This document shows, in pieces, positions 22,166-34,325 of a DNA stretch of 64,000 nucleotides. Source of the stretch: Plantago ovata (lineage: Eukaryota; Streptophyta; Magnoliopsida; Lamiales; Plantaginaceae). The stretch is taken from positions 16,507,566 to 16,571,565 of the forward strand of contig CM051458.1 of assembly GCA_028274465.1 (NCBI GenBank), in the 5' to 3' direction. The notes under the pieces were generated by a model. That model was not told the origin of the DNA and ran no database searches. It saw nothing but the letters and a program-made list of their open reading frames with translations. The first letter of the stretch is position 1. Every line of letters starts with the position of its first letter. The position numbers and the translations under genes were made by a program.

Positions 22166-23479
22166 TGATGAACGCGGATTTGTCGGTTCCGGTTCAGTCA
22201 AATAAAATTTATGATTTAGCCAAAGGCAATCCACAACTACAACGAAAACCGTAGTGTAGCAATAGAATGACTCGAGTGTCGTTCTCTCAGGACTATAACT
22301 AGCTTTATCTATTTAACAAGAGAATATAAAACAACAGACAGATAGCAAAGGGTTTTTCTAACAGATAATGAAGATTGGTGATAGTATGATCCTTCTTAGC
22401 ATAACGGGTTGATAATCATGCATTAATTCCTCGGTCTTGCATAGAGATCTTTGAATCAATCTAGTGACCTGTTGCAATTATTAAGCACTACGAAGATAAT
22501 GGGTCTGACAAGTCAAGCACTATTGTCCTATTGTGTTCCGTAATTATTCAACACTACGAAGATAAACTCGCGAACAGGTCGACGAGGGTCCAATTGTGCA
22601 TAATAATTAATACAACATACGAGAATTTAGGTTGTGCCTGATCAACGAAATAAAGCAATGACACGGAGTATAATGCGCGATATAGCCATTAGCATGGTTA
22701 TCTTCCCTTCGCTAAGAATTCACATACTACCACCAACTATAAGTTTAGCTACTCATAATAGGCATGCAATCAACAGAAATCATAGAAGAAAACATGTTGA
22801 AAAAATATAATAAAATTAGTAGAATAAAACTGTAAGATACAAAGTTAACGAAGGTTGTCAATCTCCGGAGAATTGCGATCCTACGAGCTCCAAACTGCTA
22901 TGAAAAAAGAGTCCCCTAAGCTACGGACCCCCAGAACATGCTCTAGGAAGTCCCTACCTAAAACTACAGAGAGAGGTGAGAAAGTAGGTCTGGAAAGATA
23001 TGATTTTCGGAGAAAACTGAGCAACTATATATAGGCTTCGAATTACTGTGGGGCGGTTCGCCCCACACACCGGGCGGTTCGCCTGGTGTGGGGCGGTTCG
23101 CCCCACATCTGCGGCGGTTCACCCGGAGAGTTTTTCGCGGAATTCCGCGTTTTCGACGCGTTCTTGGATTCTTCCCCTTTTCGGACTCGGTTTCTGACTT
23201 CTAGTGGCCTTCTAACCTCCAGATTCGACCCCTAGACTCCAAATCCTATCCGGAAACCTCCAGATACTCCAAATAGGCTTCTGGAACACCAATTCCTTGT
23301 CAACTTCAATATAATTGCCCGGAAACCCTCGAATTTCAACCAAAACCTGTAAAATAAAATCTAAAGGGAAACGTGACACTATTCTAATAAAATGCATTAA
23401 AATATAGCTAAATTAACATAGAGGATAGCTAAAATAGGTGAAAAAGATTCGAATGAAAGTGTAAAATACACATTCATCA
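22166..23479 (-). mobile_element. E4, solo LTR
   Basis: A single 1314-bp LTR (TGATGAACGCGG...ATTCATCA) with no interior, flanked by atatc (22161-22165) and atctc (23480-23484). The uninterrupted LTR of E3 at 15101-16302 shows atctc once, so this is a 5-bp TSD with one later change. A solo LTR is the usual product of recombination between the two LTRs of one element. The hairpin array (23047-23126) uses GGCGGTTCGCC cores, with the TATA box just beside it. Three copies of the TATCTTCGTAG unit are present. Confidence 0.92.
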
Positions 23480-24376
23480 ATCTCTAAGGACTATAACTAT
23501 CTTTATCTAATCTAACTTAAACTATAAAATCAATAGACGACTTACCACAGGTTTGTCTTATCAAGATAATGGATGTTAGTGATAGTATGATCATTCAAAG
23601 CATAGCAGGTTAATAATCATGCATGAAGTACCCGATTGTTTTGCATAGAGATCTTTGATCAATGAATTTTCCAATTGTGTTCCGTTATTATTCAACACTA
23701 CGAAGATAGAGGTTTTAGATAGATCAAAGAAATAAAGCAATAACTCAAAGTCTGATTCGCTTTACCGCCATCAGCATAATTATTAACCCTTCGCTAAGAA
23801 ATCACATACTATCACTAACGATAAATTTAGCTACTCATAGATGACATGCAATCAATAGAAATCATAGAAAGATCGAATGAAAACATGTTCAAAGATAAAT
23901 AAATAGGAATAGAAAAACTGTAAGATACAATGTTACCGAAGGTTGTCAATCTCCGAAGAATCGCGATCTTACAAGCTCCAAATCGATAAGAAAAAGTACC
24001 TCCTATGCTAAGAATCCCCAGAACAGGCTCTTGAGAATTCCTACCTAAAACTAATGAGAAAGGTGAGAGAAAAGGTTTGAGAAAGTATGAAAAAACGGAG
24101 AAACTGAGCAACTATATATAGAGATTCGGCAGGTGTGGGGCGAACCGCCCCACATCCCGGGCGAATAGCCCGGGACCTCCAGTCGGCGGGTTACGCATTT
24201 TCGACGCGTTTTTGGATTTCTTTTCCTTTTCGGACTCGGTTTTTGCCTTCTAGTGACCTTTTAGCCTTCAGACTCGACCCCTAGACTTCAAATCCTATCC
24301 GGAATCTTCTAGATACTCCAAAAATGCCTTCGGAACACCAATTCCTCATCCACTTCAATATAATTGCCCGGAAAAC
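23480..24376 (-). repeat. E3 5' LTR, piece 2
   Basis: Continues the LTR after E4. It contains a shortened hairpin array (24131-24174), one full hairpin less than the 3' LTR. Cut at 24376 by E5 (TSD aaaac). Confidence 0.9.
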
Positions 24377-25694
24377 TGATGAATGTGTATTTTACACTTT
24401 CATTTAGGTCTTTTTCACCTATTTTAGCTATCCTCTATGTTAATTTAGCTATATTTAAGTGCATTTTATTAGAGTAGTGTCACGTTTCCCTTTGGTTTTT
24501 ATTTTACAGGTTTTGGTTCAAAAACGAGGATTTCCGGGCAATTATGTTGAAGTTGACAAGGAATTGGTGTTCCAGAAGCCTATTTGGAGTATCTGAAGGT
24601 TTCCTGATAGGATTTGGAGTCTAGGGGTCGAATCTGGAGGTTAGAAGGCCACTAGAAGTCAGAAACCGAGTCCGAAAAGGGGAAGAAATCCAAAAACACG
24701 TCGAAAACGCGTAAAATCCCGAAAAAAGCTCCCGGGCGAATCGGCCGAGATGTGGGGCGAATCGCCCCACACCAGGCGACTCGCCCGGTGTGTGGGGCCC
24801 TTCGCCCCACACAAATTCGAACACTATATATAGTTGCTCAGTTTTTCTCCGAATTTCATACTTTTCCAGACCTATTCTATCACCTTTCTCTGTAGTTTTA
24901 GGTAGGAACTTCCCAGAGCCTGTTCTGGGGGTTCATAGCTTAGGAGATACTTTTTCATAGCAGTTTGGAGCTTGTAATATCGCGATTCTTCGGAGACTGA
25001 CAACCTTCGGTAACATTATATCTTATAGTTCTTCTACTTATTTTTATATATCTTTCAACATGTTTTCTTCTATGATTTCTGTTGATTGCATGACAACTAT
25101 GAGTAGCTAAACTTATCGTTGGTGGTAGTATGTGAATTCTTAGCGAAGGGTTGATAATTATGCTAATGGCTATATCGCGCATTATACTCCGTGTTATTGC
25201 TTTATTTCTTTGATCTATCGAAATCTCTATCTTCGTATGTTGATTAATTATTGCACACAATTGGACAATTCATTAGACTTTGACCTATCAGAATCTATAT
25301 CTTCGTAGTGTTGAATAATTACGGAACACAATTGGACAATTCATTGGTTTATCAGAATCTTTATCTTCGTAGTGTTTGATAATTACAACAGGACAATTTA
25401 TTGATCAAAGATCTCCATGCAAGACCGAGGAATTTACGCATGATTATTAACCCGTTATGCTTCGAAGGACCATACTATCACCAATCTCCATTATCTGTTA
25501 GAAAAACCTTTGCTATACCGTCTGCTGTTTTTATATTCTAAATTAGATTTGATAAAGCTAGTTATAGTCCTTAGAGATCGACACTCGAGGTTATTCTACT
25601 GCTACACTACGGTTTTCGTTGTAGTTGTGAATTGCCTTTGGCTAAATAACAAATTTATTTGATTTGCTCGAGCACGACATCCGCGCGTTCATCA
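24377..25694 (+). repeat. E5 5' LTR
   Basis: 1318 bp, matching 34326-35641 in diagnostic sites (tttaggtc near the start, gaacactatata before the TATA box, gcacgacatccgcgcg at the end). Hairpin array 24730-24812; TATA box about 24824-24833. Confidence 0.92.
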
Positions 25695-25697
25695 AAT

Positions 25698-25715
25698 TGG
25701 CACCATTGTCGGGGA
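25698..25715 (+). promoter_or_regulatory. E5 primer-binding site, decayed
   Basis: TGGCACCATTGTCGGGGA differs from the tRNA-Asp complement at three places, all C/G to T/A changes (two at CG, one at CCG). Confidence 0.8.
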
Positions 25716-25839
25716 CTATATTCCTTTTTTCTGTTTAATTTGTTTATATTTTCATCGTTCAATTCCTAATTCTAGTAGTTTTAGTTTTCCTTTTTAATCT
25801 CTCTCTGATACTGCTTTCCTAGTCTGTTACAGATAGTGT

Positions 25840-27259
25840 ATGCCACATACACGATCTAGGGAAACACCGCTTGCTGAGATCGACAGAGTCTACCACCAAA
25901 GAAGGCGACTACTTCAAAGGCGTGAACTAGAGGAAATAGAGGATATCGATTTCTCTGAATCTCTACACAGTCTTTTCAAGGAAATCGACGGAATGGCAGA
26001 AGCTAGACCACTGAAAGCATGGGTTCAACCCTCCAAGGATCGTATGAGGGGACCGGCGATTGTTCTTTCGTCTGCATCTCGAGATCTGGAAATCAAGAAC
26101 CACGCATTCCAACAACTTCCGAGGTTCTATGGCTTATCAAGGGAAGATGTGATGGGGTACTTGCACGATATCGATGATTTCGTCAACCAACTCCCACGAC
26201 CCGGAGCTGAAATAACAACGGATGAGTTGAGGATGAAGGTTTTTGCTATGGGACTTGGCAACAGAGCCAAGTCATGGTTGAGTTCTCTACCAGCAGGCTC
26301 GCTGGACACTTGGGAGAAGGTTTTTTCAGCTTTCATAGAAAAATACTTCCCTCACACCTTGACTACCGCGGTAAAGGCACAAATCACTGGATTCAAGCAG
26401 GACTATGATGAGACCATCTACACCGCGTTTGAGAGGTTCCAAGATCTCACGAACAGGTTCCTCACCATGGTTTTGAGCTTTCTGACCTAGTCCAACACTT
26501 CTACAATGGACTAACCTTCGAGAACCAACAAGCGGTGGATTTCCAATGCCGAGGCAATATTTGGGAGGAAACCGCAGAAGCCGTCAGGGCAGTTTTAAGG
26601 GTTCTCAGTTCAAGGACCCAAGAGCGATGGTTAGGAGACGTGGACCTGAAGCTCCACCGACTCAAGAAGCCCCTATGTATAGGGGGAATGGGGATCAATT
26701 CGAGTGCTTTACCAACGAATTGAAGCAAGTCCTCAAGAGCGCCTCTGAAATAACTGTTTCGAACGAAGTTTGCCGAATATGCAAGAACTATGGGCATGGG
26801 GCTCATATGTGTAGATCGGAGCTTGCGTATGATGATGGCAACTGGGCTCAAGGACGCGAAGAGGAAGCCTTTGCTACGGAGTTTGGTACTCAAGAAGCTA
26901 GCTACGGACAAGACGGTAGGAATCCTCGAGGTGGATTTTGGAGAAAAGGATTCCGAAATAATCAAGGATATGCACCAGCTAGCCAAACTTATGGCCCTAA
27001 CCAAGACCGTAGTAGGCTAAACTGTGGTAATGATCACTGCGAAAACCCCGCTCCGAAAGAGCCACCGAAGTCGAAGTCGGCTCAACTGATGGAGAACTTG
27101 CAAAAGATGGTTGATCACACCCAAAGTTTTCTCAAACGTTATGAAGAAGATTCTTAGAAGACTAGAGTGAGACTTGATAGGTTGGAAGAGAGAACTAGGC
27201 TTGCCCATCAAAAGATGCAAGAGTTGATCGACCGAGGAGCAAGTAGGGAGCAAGGCAAG
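25840..27259 (+). pseudogene. E5 gag, truncated by E6
   Basis: Starts at ATG 25840 (MPHTRSRETPLAE; five codons shorter near the N-terminus than E6). The gag core is intact to about 26450 (MGLGNRAKSWLSSLPAGSL), where a one-base loss shifts the frame and it stops after FLT near 26490. Downstream a 13-bp loss near 26597 shifts the frame again. The CCHC knuckle CRICKNYGHGAHMC is still readable (about 26777-26820). A stop after EEDS (27155) follows. The copy ends at QGK, where the E6 LTR begins; the lost remainder would be protease and ORF2. Confidence 0.88.
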
Positions 27260-28577
27260 TGATGAATGTGTATTTTACACTTTCATTTGAGTCTTTTTCA
27301 CCTATTTTAGCTATCATCTATGTTAATTTAGCTATATTTTAGTACATTTTATTAGAATCGTATCACGTTTCCCTTTAGATTTTATTTTACAGGTTTTGGT
27401 TGAAAAACGAGGATTTCCGAGCAATTATAATGAAGTTGACAAGGAATTGGTGTTCCAGAAGCCTATTTGGAGTATCTGAAGGTTTCCGGATAGGATTTGG
27501 AGTCTAGGGGTCGAATCTGGAAGTTAGAAGGCCACTAGAAGTCAGAAACAGAGTCCGAAAAGGGGAAGAAATCCAAAAACGCATCGAAAACGCGGAATTC
27601 CGCGAAAAATACTCCCGGGCGAACCGCCCTGGACGTGGGGCGAACCGCCCCACACCGGGCGAACCGCCCGGTGTGTGGGGCGAACCGCCCACACTTATTC
27701 GTAGCCTATATATAGTTGCTCAGTTTTTCTTCGAAATTCATACTTTTCCAGACCTTCTCTCTCACCTTTCTCTGTAGTTTTAGGTAGGAACTTCCCAGAG
27801 CCTGTTCTGGGGGTTCGTAGATTAGGAGACACTTTTTCATAGCAGATTGGAGCTTGTAGGATCGCAATTCTTCGGAGATTGACAACCTTCGGTAACATTG
27901 TATCTTACAGTTTATTCTACTTATTTTTTATATCTTTCAATATGTTTTCTTCTATGATTTCTGTTGATTGCATGCCTATTATGAGTAGCTAAACTTATCG
28001 TTGGTGGTAGTATGTGAATTCTTAGCGAAGGGAAGATAATCATGCTAATGGCTATATCGCGCATTATACTCCGTGTTATTGCTTTATTTCGTTGATCAGG
28101 GTCAGCCTAAATTCTCGTATGTTGTATTAATTATTATGCACAATTGGACCCTCGTCGACCTATGCGCATGTTTATCTTCGTAGTGTTGAATAATTACGGA
28201 ACACAATAGGGCAATAGAGATTGACTTGTCAGTATCATTATCTTCGTAGTGCTTAATAATTGCAACAGGATATTAGATTGATCAAAGATCTCCATGCAGG
28301 ACCGAGGAATTTACGCATGATTATTGACCCGTTATGCTTTGAAGGATCATACTATCACCAATCTCCATTATCTGTTAGAAAAACCTTTGCTATTACGTCT
28401 GCTGTTTTTATATTCTCTAGTTAAATAGATAAAGCTAGTTATAGTCATGAGAGAACGACACGCGAGGTCATTCTACTGCTACACTATGGTTTTCGTTGTA
28501 GTTGTGGATTGCCTTTGGCTAAATAACAAATTTATTTGATCCGTTCGCGTTGGAACACGACACCAGCGCGTTCATCA
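27260..28577 (+). repeat. E6 5' LTR
   Basis: 1318 bp, a separate subfamily from E5 (tttgagtc near the start; ends ggaacacgacaccagcgcgttcatca-type terminus). The hairpin array 27614-27694 uses GGCGAACCGCC cores throughout. TATA box about 27706-27714. Confidence 0.9.
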
Positions 28578-28580
28578 AAT

Positions 28581-28598
28581 TGGCGCCGTTGCCGGGGA
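28581..28598 (+). promoter_or_regulatory. E6 primer-binding site (tRNA-Asp)
   Basis: TGGCGCCGTTGCCGGGGA, a perfect complement to the tRNA-Asp 3' end as I know it, four bases from the LTR. Confidence 0.9.
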
Positions 28599-28722
28599 CT
28601 ATATTCCTTTTTTCTGTTTAATTTGTTTATATTTTAAGCATTCAATTCCTAAATCTATTAGTTTTAGTTTTCCTTTTTAATCTCTCTCTGATACTGCTTT
28701 CCTAGTCTGTTACAGATAGTGT

Positions 28723-30880
28723 ATGCCACATACACGATCTAGGGGAACACCGCTTGCTGATTCAATTGCTGAGATCGATAGAGTCTACCACCAAAGAAGG
28801 CGACTACTTCAAAGGCGTGCACTAGAGGAAATAGAGGATACCGATTTCTCTGAATCTCTACATAGTCTTTTCAAGGAAATCGACGGAATGGCAGAAGCTA
28901 GACCACTGAAAGCATGAGTTCAACCCACCAAGGATCGTATGAGGGGACCGGAGATTGTTCTTTCGTCTGCAAGTCGAGATCTGGAAATCAAGAACCACGC
29001 ATTCCAACAACTTCCGAGGTTCTATGGCTTATCAAGGGAAGATGTGATGGGGTACTTGCACGATATCGATGATTTCGTCAACCAACTCCCATGACCCGGA
29101 GCTGAAATAACAACGGATGAGTTGAGGATGAAGGTTTTTGCTATGGGACTTGGCGACAGAGCCAAGTCATGGTTGAGTTCTCTACCAGCAGGCTCGCTGG
29201 ACACTTGGCAGAAGGTTTTTTCAGCTTTCATGGAAAAATACTTCCCTCACAACTTGACTACCACACTAAAGGCGCAAATCACTGGATTCAAGCAGGACTA
29301 TGATGAGACCATCTACACCGCGTTTGAGAGGTTCCAAGATCTCACGAACAAGTGCCCTCACCATGGTTTCGAACTTCCGACCTAGTCCAACACTTCTACA
29401 ATGGACTAACCTTCGAGAACCAACAAGTGGTGGATTTCCAATGCCGAGGCAATATTTGGGAGGAAACCGCAGAAGCCGTCTGGGCAGTTTTTGAAAGGCT
29501 TTCTAAGGGTTCGCAATTCAAGGACCCAAGGGCAATGGTTAGGAGACGTGGACCTGAAGCTCCACCAACTCAAGAAGCCCCTATGTACAAGGGGAATGAG
29601 GATCAATTCGAGTGCTTTATCAACGAATTGAAGCAAGTCCTCAAGAGCGCCGCTGGAACAACTGTTTCGAACGAAGTATGCCGAATATGCAAGAACTATG
29701 GGCATGGGGCTCATATTTGTAGATCGGAGCTTGCGTATGATGATGGCAACTGGGCTCGAGGAGGCGAAGAGGAAGCCTTTGCTACGGAGTTTGGTACTCA
29801 AGAAGTTAGCTACGGACAAGACGGTAGGAATCCTCGAGGTGGATTTTGGAGAAGAGGATTCCGAAACAATCAAGGATATGCACCGGCTAACCAAACTTAT
29901 GGCCCTAACCAAGACCGTAGTAGGCTAAACTATGGTAATGATCATTTCGAAAACCCCGCTCCGAAAGAGCCACCGAATTCGAAGTCGGCTCAACTGATGG
30001 AGAACTTGCAAAAGATGGTTGATCACACACAAAGTTTTCTCAAACGTTATGAAGAAGATTCTGAGAAGACTAGGGCAAGGCGTGATAGGTTGGAAGAGAG
30101 CACTAGGTTTGCCCTTCAAAGATGCAAGAGTTGATCGATCGAGGAGCAAGTAGGGAGCAAGGCAAGCTGCCTAGAAACACTGAGAAGTCGAATTCCATTA
30201 CATTAGCTGGTGATCTACCTGACGAAATCACCATCAAGAAGGTTGCTAAGTGCGAGTGTTGCAAGAAGGAAGAACTTCTACAGGCTAAGGAAGAAGTGAA
30301 GGACCTTGGTTGTGACGAAAGTGATGAGGAGCAAGAAGATCCCGAGCCACTCCCTAAAAGTTTCGATGTTAAGGTAGGGATTGGTGAGCTTGAAGATGTC
30401 CGTGCCACACTAGACACGGGATCCTACTCCAACATCCTCCCTTTGAATGTGTTTGAAACGAGTAACCTTGGAAAACTATCTGAGCATAGGGCTATTGTGC
30501 AACTGGCGGATGGATACTTTATGAGACCCGAAGGCGTTGTGAAAAATGTGTTGGTCAAGATTGGTGAAGCTTCTGTATACACCAATTTTGTAGTTATGTC
30601 GGCGTCTGCACCTGGAACGGGGGATGTCATACTCTTAGGGCGAACGTTCTTGACTAAACTACGGTCTGTGATGGACATCTGCCAAAGAACTTGCACTATT
30701 GAAGTGGATGGCAAGCAACACGTGTTGCAAGCCATATCTGATCCACCTGATCGGCCTGATATTTCTTTCACTACTCACTACTGTGGTCTTGCAGCCTATG
30801 TTCTTTCTTATTCACAGGTTCGTGGCATGGAGAGGAGATCAATGAAGGGGAAGCCTAGTACCCGCAAAAAGAAGAGATAG
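28723..30880 (+). pseudogene. E6 gag-protease
   Basis: ATG 28723 gives MPHTRSRGTPLADSIAEIDR. Stops: Trp to TGA at about 28917, CGA to TGA near 29094, and a one-base loss near 29378 in the segment for GFELSDL. The frame 29352-30134 carries HFYNGLTFENQQVVDFQCRG and the knuckle CRICKNYGHGAHIC (about 29685). The protease frame 30122-30880 is fully open, with LDTGSYSNILPLNVF (about 30410) and LLGRTFLTKLRSV, and ends in a basic tail (GKPSTRKKKR). The protease half is therefore better preserved than gag. No RT or integrase follows; instead come a GC palindrome cluster and ORF2. Confidence 0.88.
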
Positions 30881-31124
30881 GCGCAGACAGGAGTCGAGTC
30901 AAAGACTTTAAACAATGGCGCTATCCGGGAGGCAACCTGGAGATTTTATCGCTTTCTTTACCGCTTTATTGCATGCATTCATTCTTGAACTATTTGCTTC
31001 TCGTATGCGAATTTGTTCATGTATCTATCGTATATGCTTATGTTTGAGTGAGATTTTTCGAGTGGTTTTATGAGAAAATTGGTTTTGGGGATTAAAAACC
31101 GCGTTTTCGGACGAAAGGACCGTC

Positions 31125-31180
31125 TCCCCGCATCGGGGAGCGGGGGGCGAATCGCCCCGTGTGGGGCGACTCGCCCCACA
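31125..31180. repeat. GC-rich palindromes between protease and ORF2 in E6
   Basis: Three hairpins in a row: CTCCCCG-CAT-CGGGGAG, GGGGCGAATCGCCCC, and GTGGGGCGACTCGCCCCAC. Confidence 0.85.
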
Positions 31181-31948
31181 GTCCCAGTAGTCAAAAAACG
31201 CGGATTTCCCCTCTTTAGCTCATTTTCTTCATATCTTCATCATTCCTCCTTCCCAAAAACCGAAAATCGCGATTTTACCTTCAAAATCTCATAACTTCTT
31301 CATTTCTTCACCAAATTTAGTGTTCTTTAGCTTAAATCGAAGCCTATTACATGATCTATCTTTTCATTCGAACAGATTTCGTCCCAATGCATTATATTTT
31401 CAGATCTGAGGTATCATCTTATGAACCCTAATTTTCGAATTTGGGGGTTTTCTATTTTGAGCTTCAATTATGCTTATTTGATGCATGGGTATGTTGTTTG
31501 TGTGATTAGAAGTGTTATTTACTATCAATTGCATGCTCAATTTTGCTTGAATTGTTGATTTGGGAATTTTGCTACTAGATGATATATCTTGTTATGCAAT
31601 ATGTCTTTATCTTTGATTTCTTGCATATGATTGTGTTTATTGATGTAATGTTGGTGGATTTGACGATAGAATGCTTAATTGTTGACTATGAGGATTTATG
31701 ATGCTAGGATTTTTCGCTACTATGGTATGAATTGAGCCTTGATATTGGTTGTCTAGTAAGAGCATGATGTGAGGTATTGCATGTAGTAGTTACATTGGTA
31801 TGTTGCATGATGAAGAAGCTAGGCAAGACATTAAAGGTTTGGGGAGCTCGATTGTTGATTTTATCACTAGTGTGTTTTGTTCTTACACTAGCATATGCAT
31901 GAGTCAGTTTTGTGTCATACGAGGTACTAACTGTTGTTTGTAGGAACC
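31181..31948 (+). promoter_or_regulatory. ORF2 leader with intron-like structure
   Basis: The stretch has no reading frame and looks like a plant 5' leader. A possible donor lies in cagatctgag|gtatca (about 31407). A T-rich stretch with repeated gattt/gttg follows, and the end has a branch-point-like TACTAAC and a T-rich acceptor TGTTGTTTGTAG (to about 31943), six bases before the ORF2 ATG. Splicing here is inferred only. Athila-type elements are known to express downstream genes from spliced RNA. Confidence 0.45.
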
Positions 31949-32805
31949 ATGCCAAGGGAAAGGAGCATTCCCGTATGATTACTATGAAGTATTGGAGGGG
32001 GATCGATTACAACCATGTCAAGAAGAGTGACCTCGTTAGATGTGCGTTCGAGCCACGGGCTTTTGCAGCAACGTCGCGGATTATCCAAGAGGAGGAGCTA
32101 GAGTACACCTGGAGTAAGGACTCCTATGCCTATTCATGCACCACCGAAGGGACATAAACCATTATTACGTCAGCAATCCATCACAAGGACTGCAAAGTTC
32201 GAGTGAACTAGAAGGCACCGGGACAATCTAGCCGCGACGGATTCAATCTCGAGTTCGCAGTTGCTAGAAGGTTCCGAAGCGCTAGCTTGGTTCCAAAACA
32301 TAATGACATGGGTGCCTAGCCCCTCGTTAGGGTGCCCCTTGCCTGCCTCTAAAGGGAGCATCATATAGACATCGGTCGGATCAACCGTAGAGAATGTGGT
32401 CGACATTGGAAAAAATGGTAGAAGACTTTTGAGTATCCGAGCAGCTTACTGTAACCTTCTCGTGGTGTAAAACGTTGGAGGGGGAGGTCCTGATACCACT
32501 GCCCTTTCCCCTTCAACAGTTCACATCCTATTGGAGGGCTTCAGGATGGAGGATTCCATAACAGCGGCGGCTAATCTTGAGAATTCTACTCGACACTACA
32601 ACTCTACTGGTGAGGATGTGCGTGACAGAAGTGACAATGAAGGCCATACGGGCAATGATGATACAGATTGAGGAGTTGTTCCTATCCGGCCTATAACTGG
32701 AACTACCGCACCTACCAGAAGACCTGATGACACCCTATAAGGCTCCCAGAGAAGTCCCAATAACTCACAAGCAGCATACTCAGCCGACCGAGGCCAAACC
32801 ATGCG
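31949..32805 (+). pseudogene. E6 ORF2, unrecognised
   Basis: Homologous to E3 17846-18649. The longest pieces are 31912-32157 (MKYWRGIDYNHVKKSDLVRC, then a basic region and YSCTTEG) and, from about 32546, an acidic segment (MEDSITAAANLENS) ending at a TGA near 32669. The E3 copy reads on through the corresponding stops, so E6 ORF2 is more decayed. I do not recognise the family; it occupies the place of the env-like gene in Athila elements but shows no membrane segment. Confidence 0.45.
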
Positions 32806-34325
32806 GTAACATCTAGTATCACATCTTATTTCCTCATTTTCTTACTACTAGGGACTAGCGTTAATTTCATGAGGGGGGATGGGATTTAAGTGATCTAGTG
32901 TTGTTAGTTTGGAGCTTGGTATTGGTAGGATGAGTATAGTACCTTGCATGTTTTATCCGTCTGCATTTGCATTTGCACGTTTACTGCTTTCTTAGATTTT
33001 TTAGGTTGCATTCACTACATTCATCCTAGGATAGTCTTGCATGTTTTATATGGAGTTTATTGCCGAATTTTTTGAACTTTTTTATTGGGTAGATTATCTA
33101 ACTATGCCATTAATCGTATGCTTCATCTCTATGAATTTGTTTGAGGTTTTTCTCGCTTGGCTTGTCACATTTATGTATTGCACTTAGTTAAGCTTGGTAG
33201 TCTCGACATCACTTAGTGGTGTTTTCTCTACTACGGTTCACGAAGGCCTTTATAATAGGATGATGCATGTTAGGGTCTTATGGTTGTTTTCCCGACTAAT
33301 TATGTACCTAAGAGGCAACAAGTCTTCACCATGCTTTGAGATTGCTAAATGCCTAGGAAGGAGGTAGTGTGAGGTTGTGTGATCCTTTGTTTATAACCTA
33401 TTCTTTCGAATAGGTTTGGGGAGGGGTTACACCATCGTAGACTTGTTTTTCGTTTTTCATTTCTGTATTGTGATTTTATTTTTCCTTTCTCGTAAATTTT
33501 GCACTCCAACCTATTCTTTTGAATAGGTTTTGGGAAGTCGTTGTGAGTCATTTTGTTTCTCTTTTCGTTATGCTGCTGCTGACTAAAAAAATCGAAAAAA
33601 AAGAAAAGAAAATTCCAGGAAAAAAGAAAAAAGAAAAAAAGAAACTGGAAAGAAAAAAAAGAAAAAAAAAAGAAAAGACCCCAAAAAAGCAAAGAAGGGT
33701 CCAAAAAAGAAAGCCAAATAGCAGTTTAGCAGTGTGGTGTCTCATTTCCCAATTCTTGTAATGTTCGTAATCGTGTTGTAATTTTCTATTTTTTGTCTTT
33801 TGTTTTTGAGTGTCATCTGTTCTAGACCACCCTCGTCCTGCCATTTAGGAAGTGGTGAAAATCTTAAGGCTTTGCTTGAGAGACGGGTAGAATAGGAGAG
33901 TGTTATCTTTTATAGGGAACCCTCCTTCGTTAGATGAGAGCCAGTACTAGTTCGACCTCTTTGAGGGAAAGTCTTAAACTTGGTGAACAGCAGTAAGTCC
34001 TCAGTTTCATAGGCACGGGACAACCATTCGTACCTTAACATGTTTCATTACGTCGTCACTGACTAGGTCCAGGTAGAGAATGTTACGAGAGACTATCTTG
34101 TCTTGACATAAGTGCTTATGTGGATGTGTATGAGTCAATCGAGGCATTCTTCAACCTATATTCATGTTTTGATTTATATGATTTTTGTTCATATGTTTTT
34201 TGATAGATTCAGTAGATTAGTTCATTTTATTTGGCATGAGTCTCCATTTTATGTGTTGCATTGTTTTTTGCATTAGAGTCTAGCTTAGTTGCTTGAGGAC
34301 AAGCAAAGGTTCAGTTTGGGGAGTT
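32806..34325 (+). other. E5/E6 3' non-coding block and polypurine tract
   Basis: Most complete copy of the family 3' block: paired hairpins near 33396 and 33509 (arms AACCTATTC and GAATAGGTT, loops TTTC and TTTT), an A-rich purine tract (about 33585-33680) and the terminal polypurine tract AGTTTGGGGAG before the LTR. It was used as the reference for the E2 deletions. Confidence 0.75.

Noticed and set aside
22166..23479. E4 as one end of a larger element
   Set aside because: It is flanked on both sides by the E3 LTR and by a matching 5-bp duplication, so it is a solo LTR.
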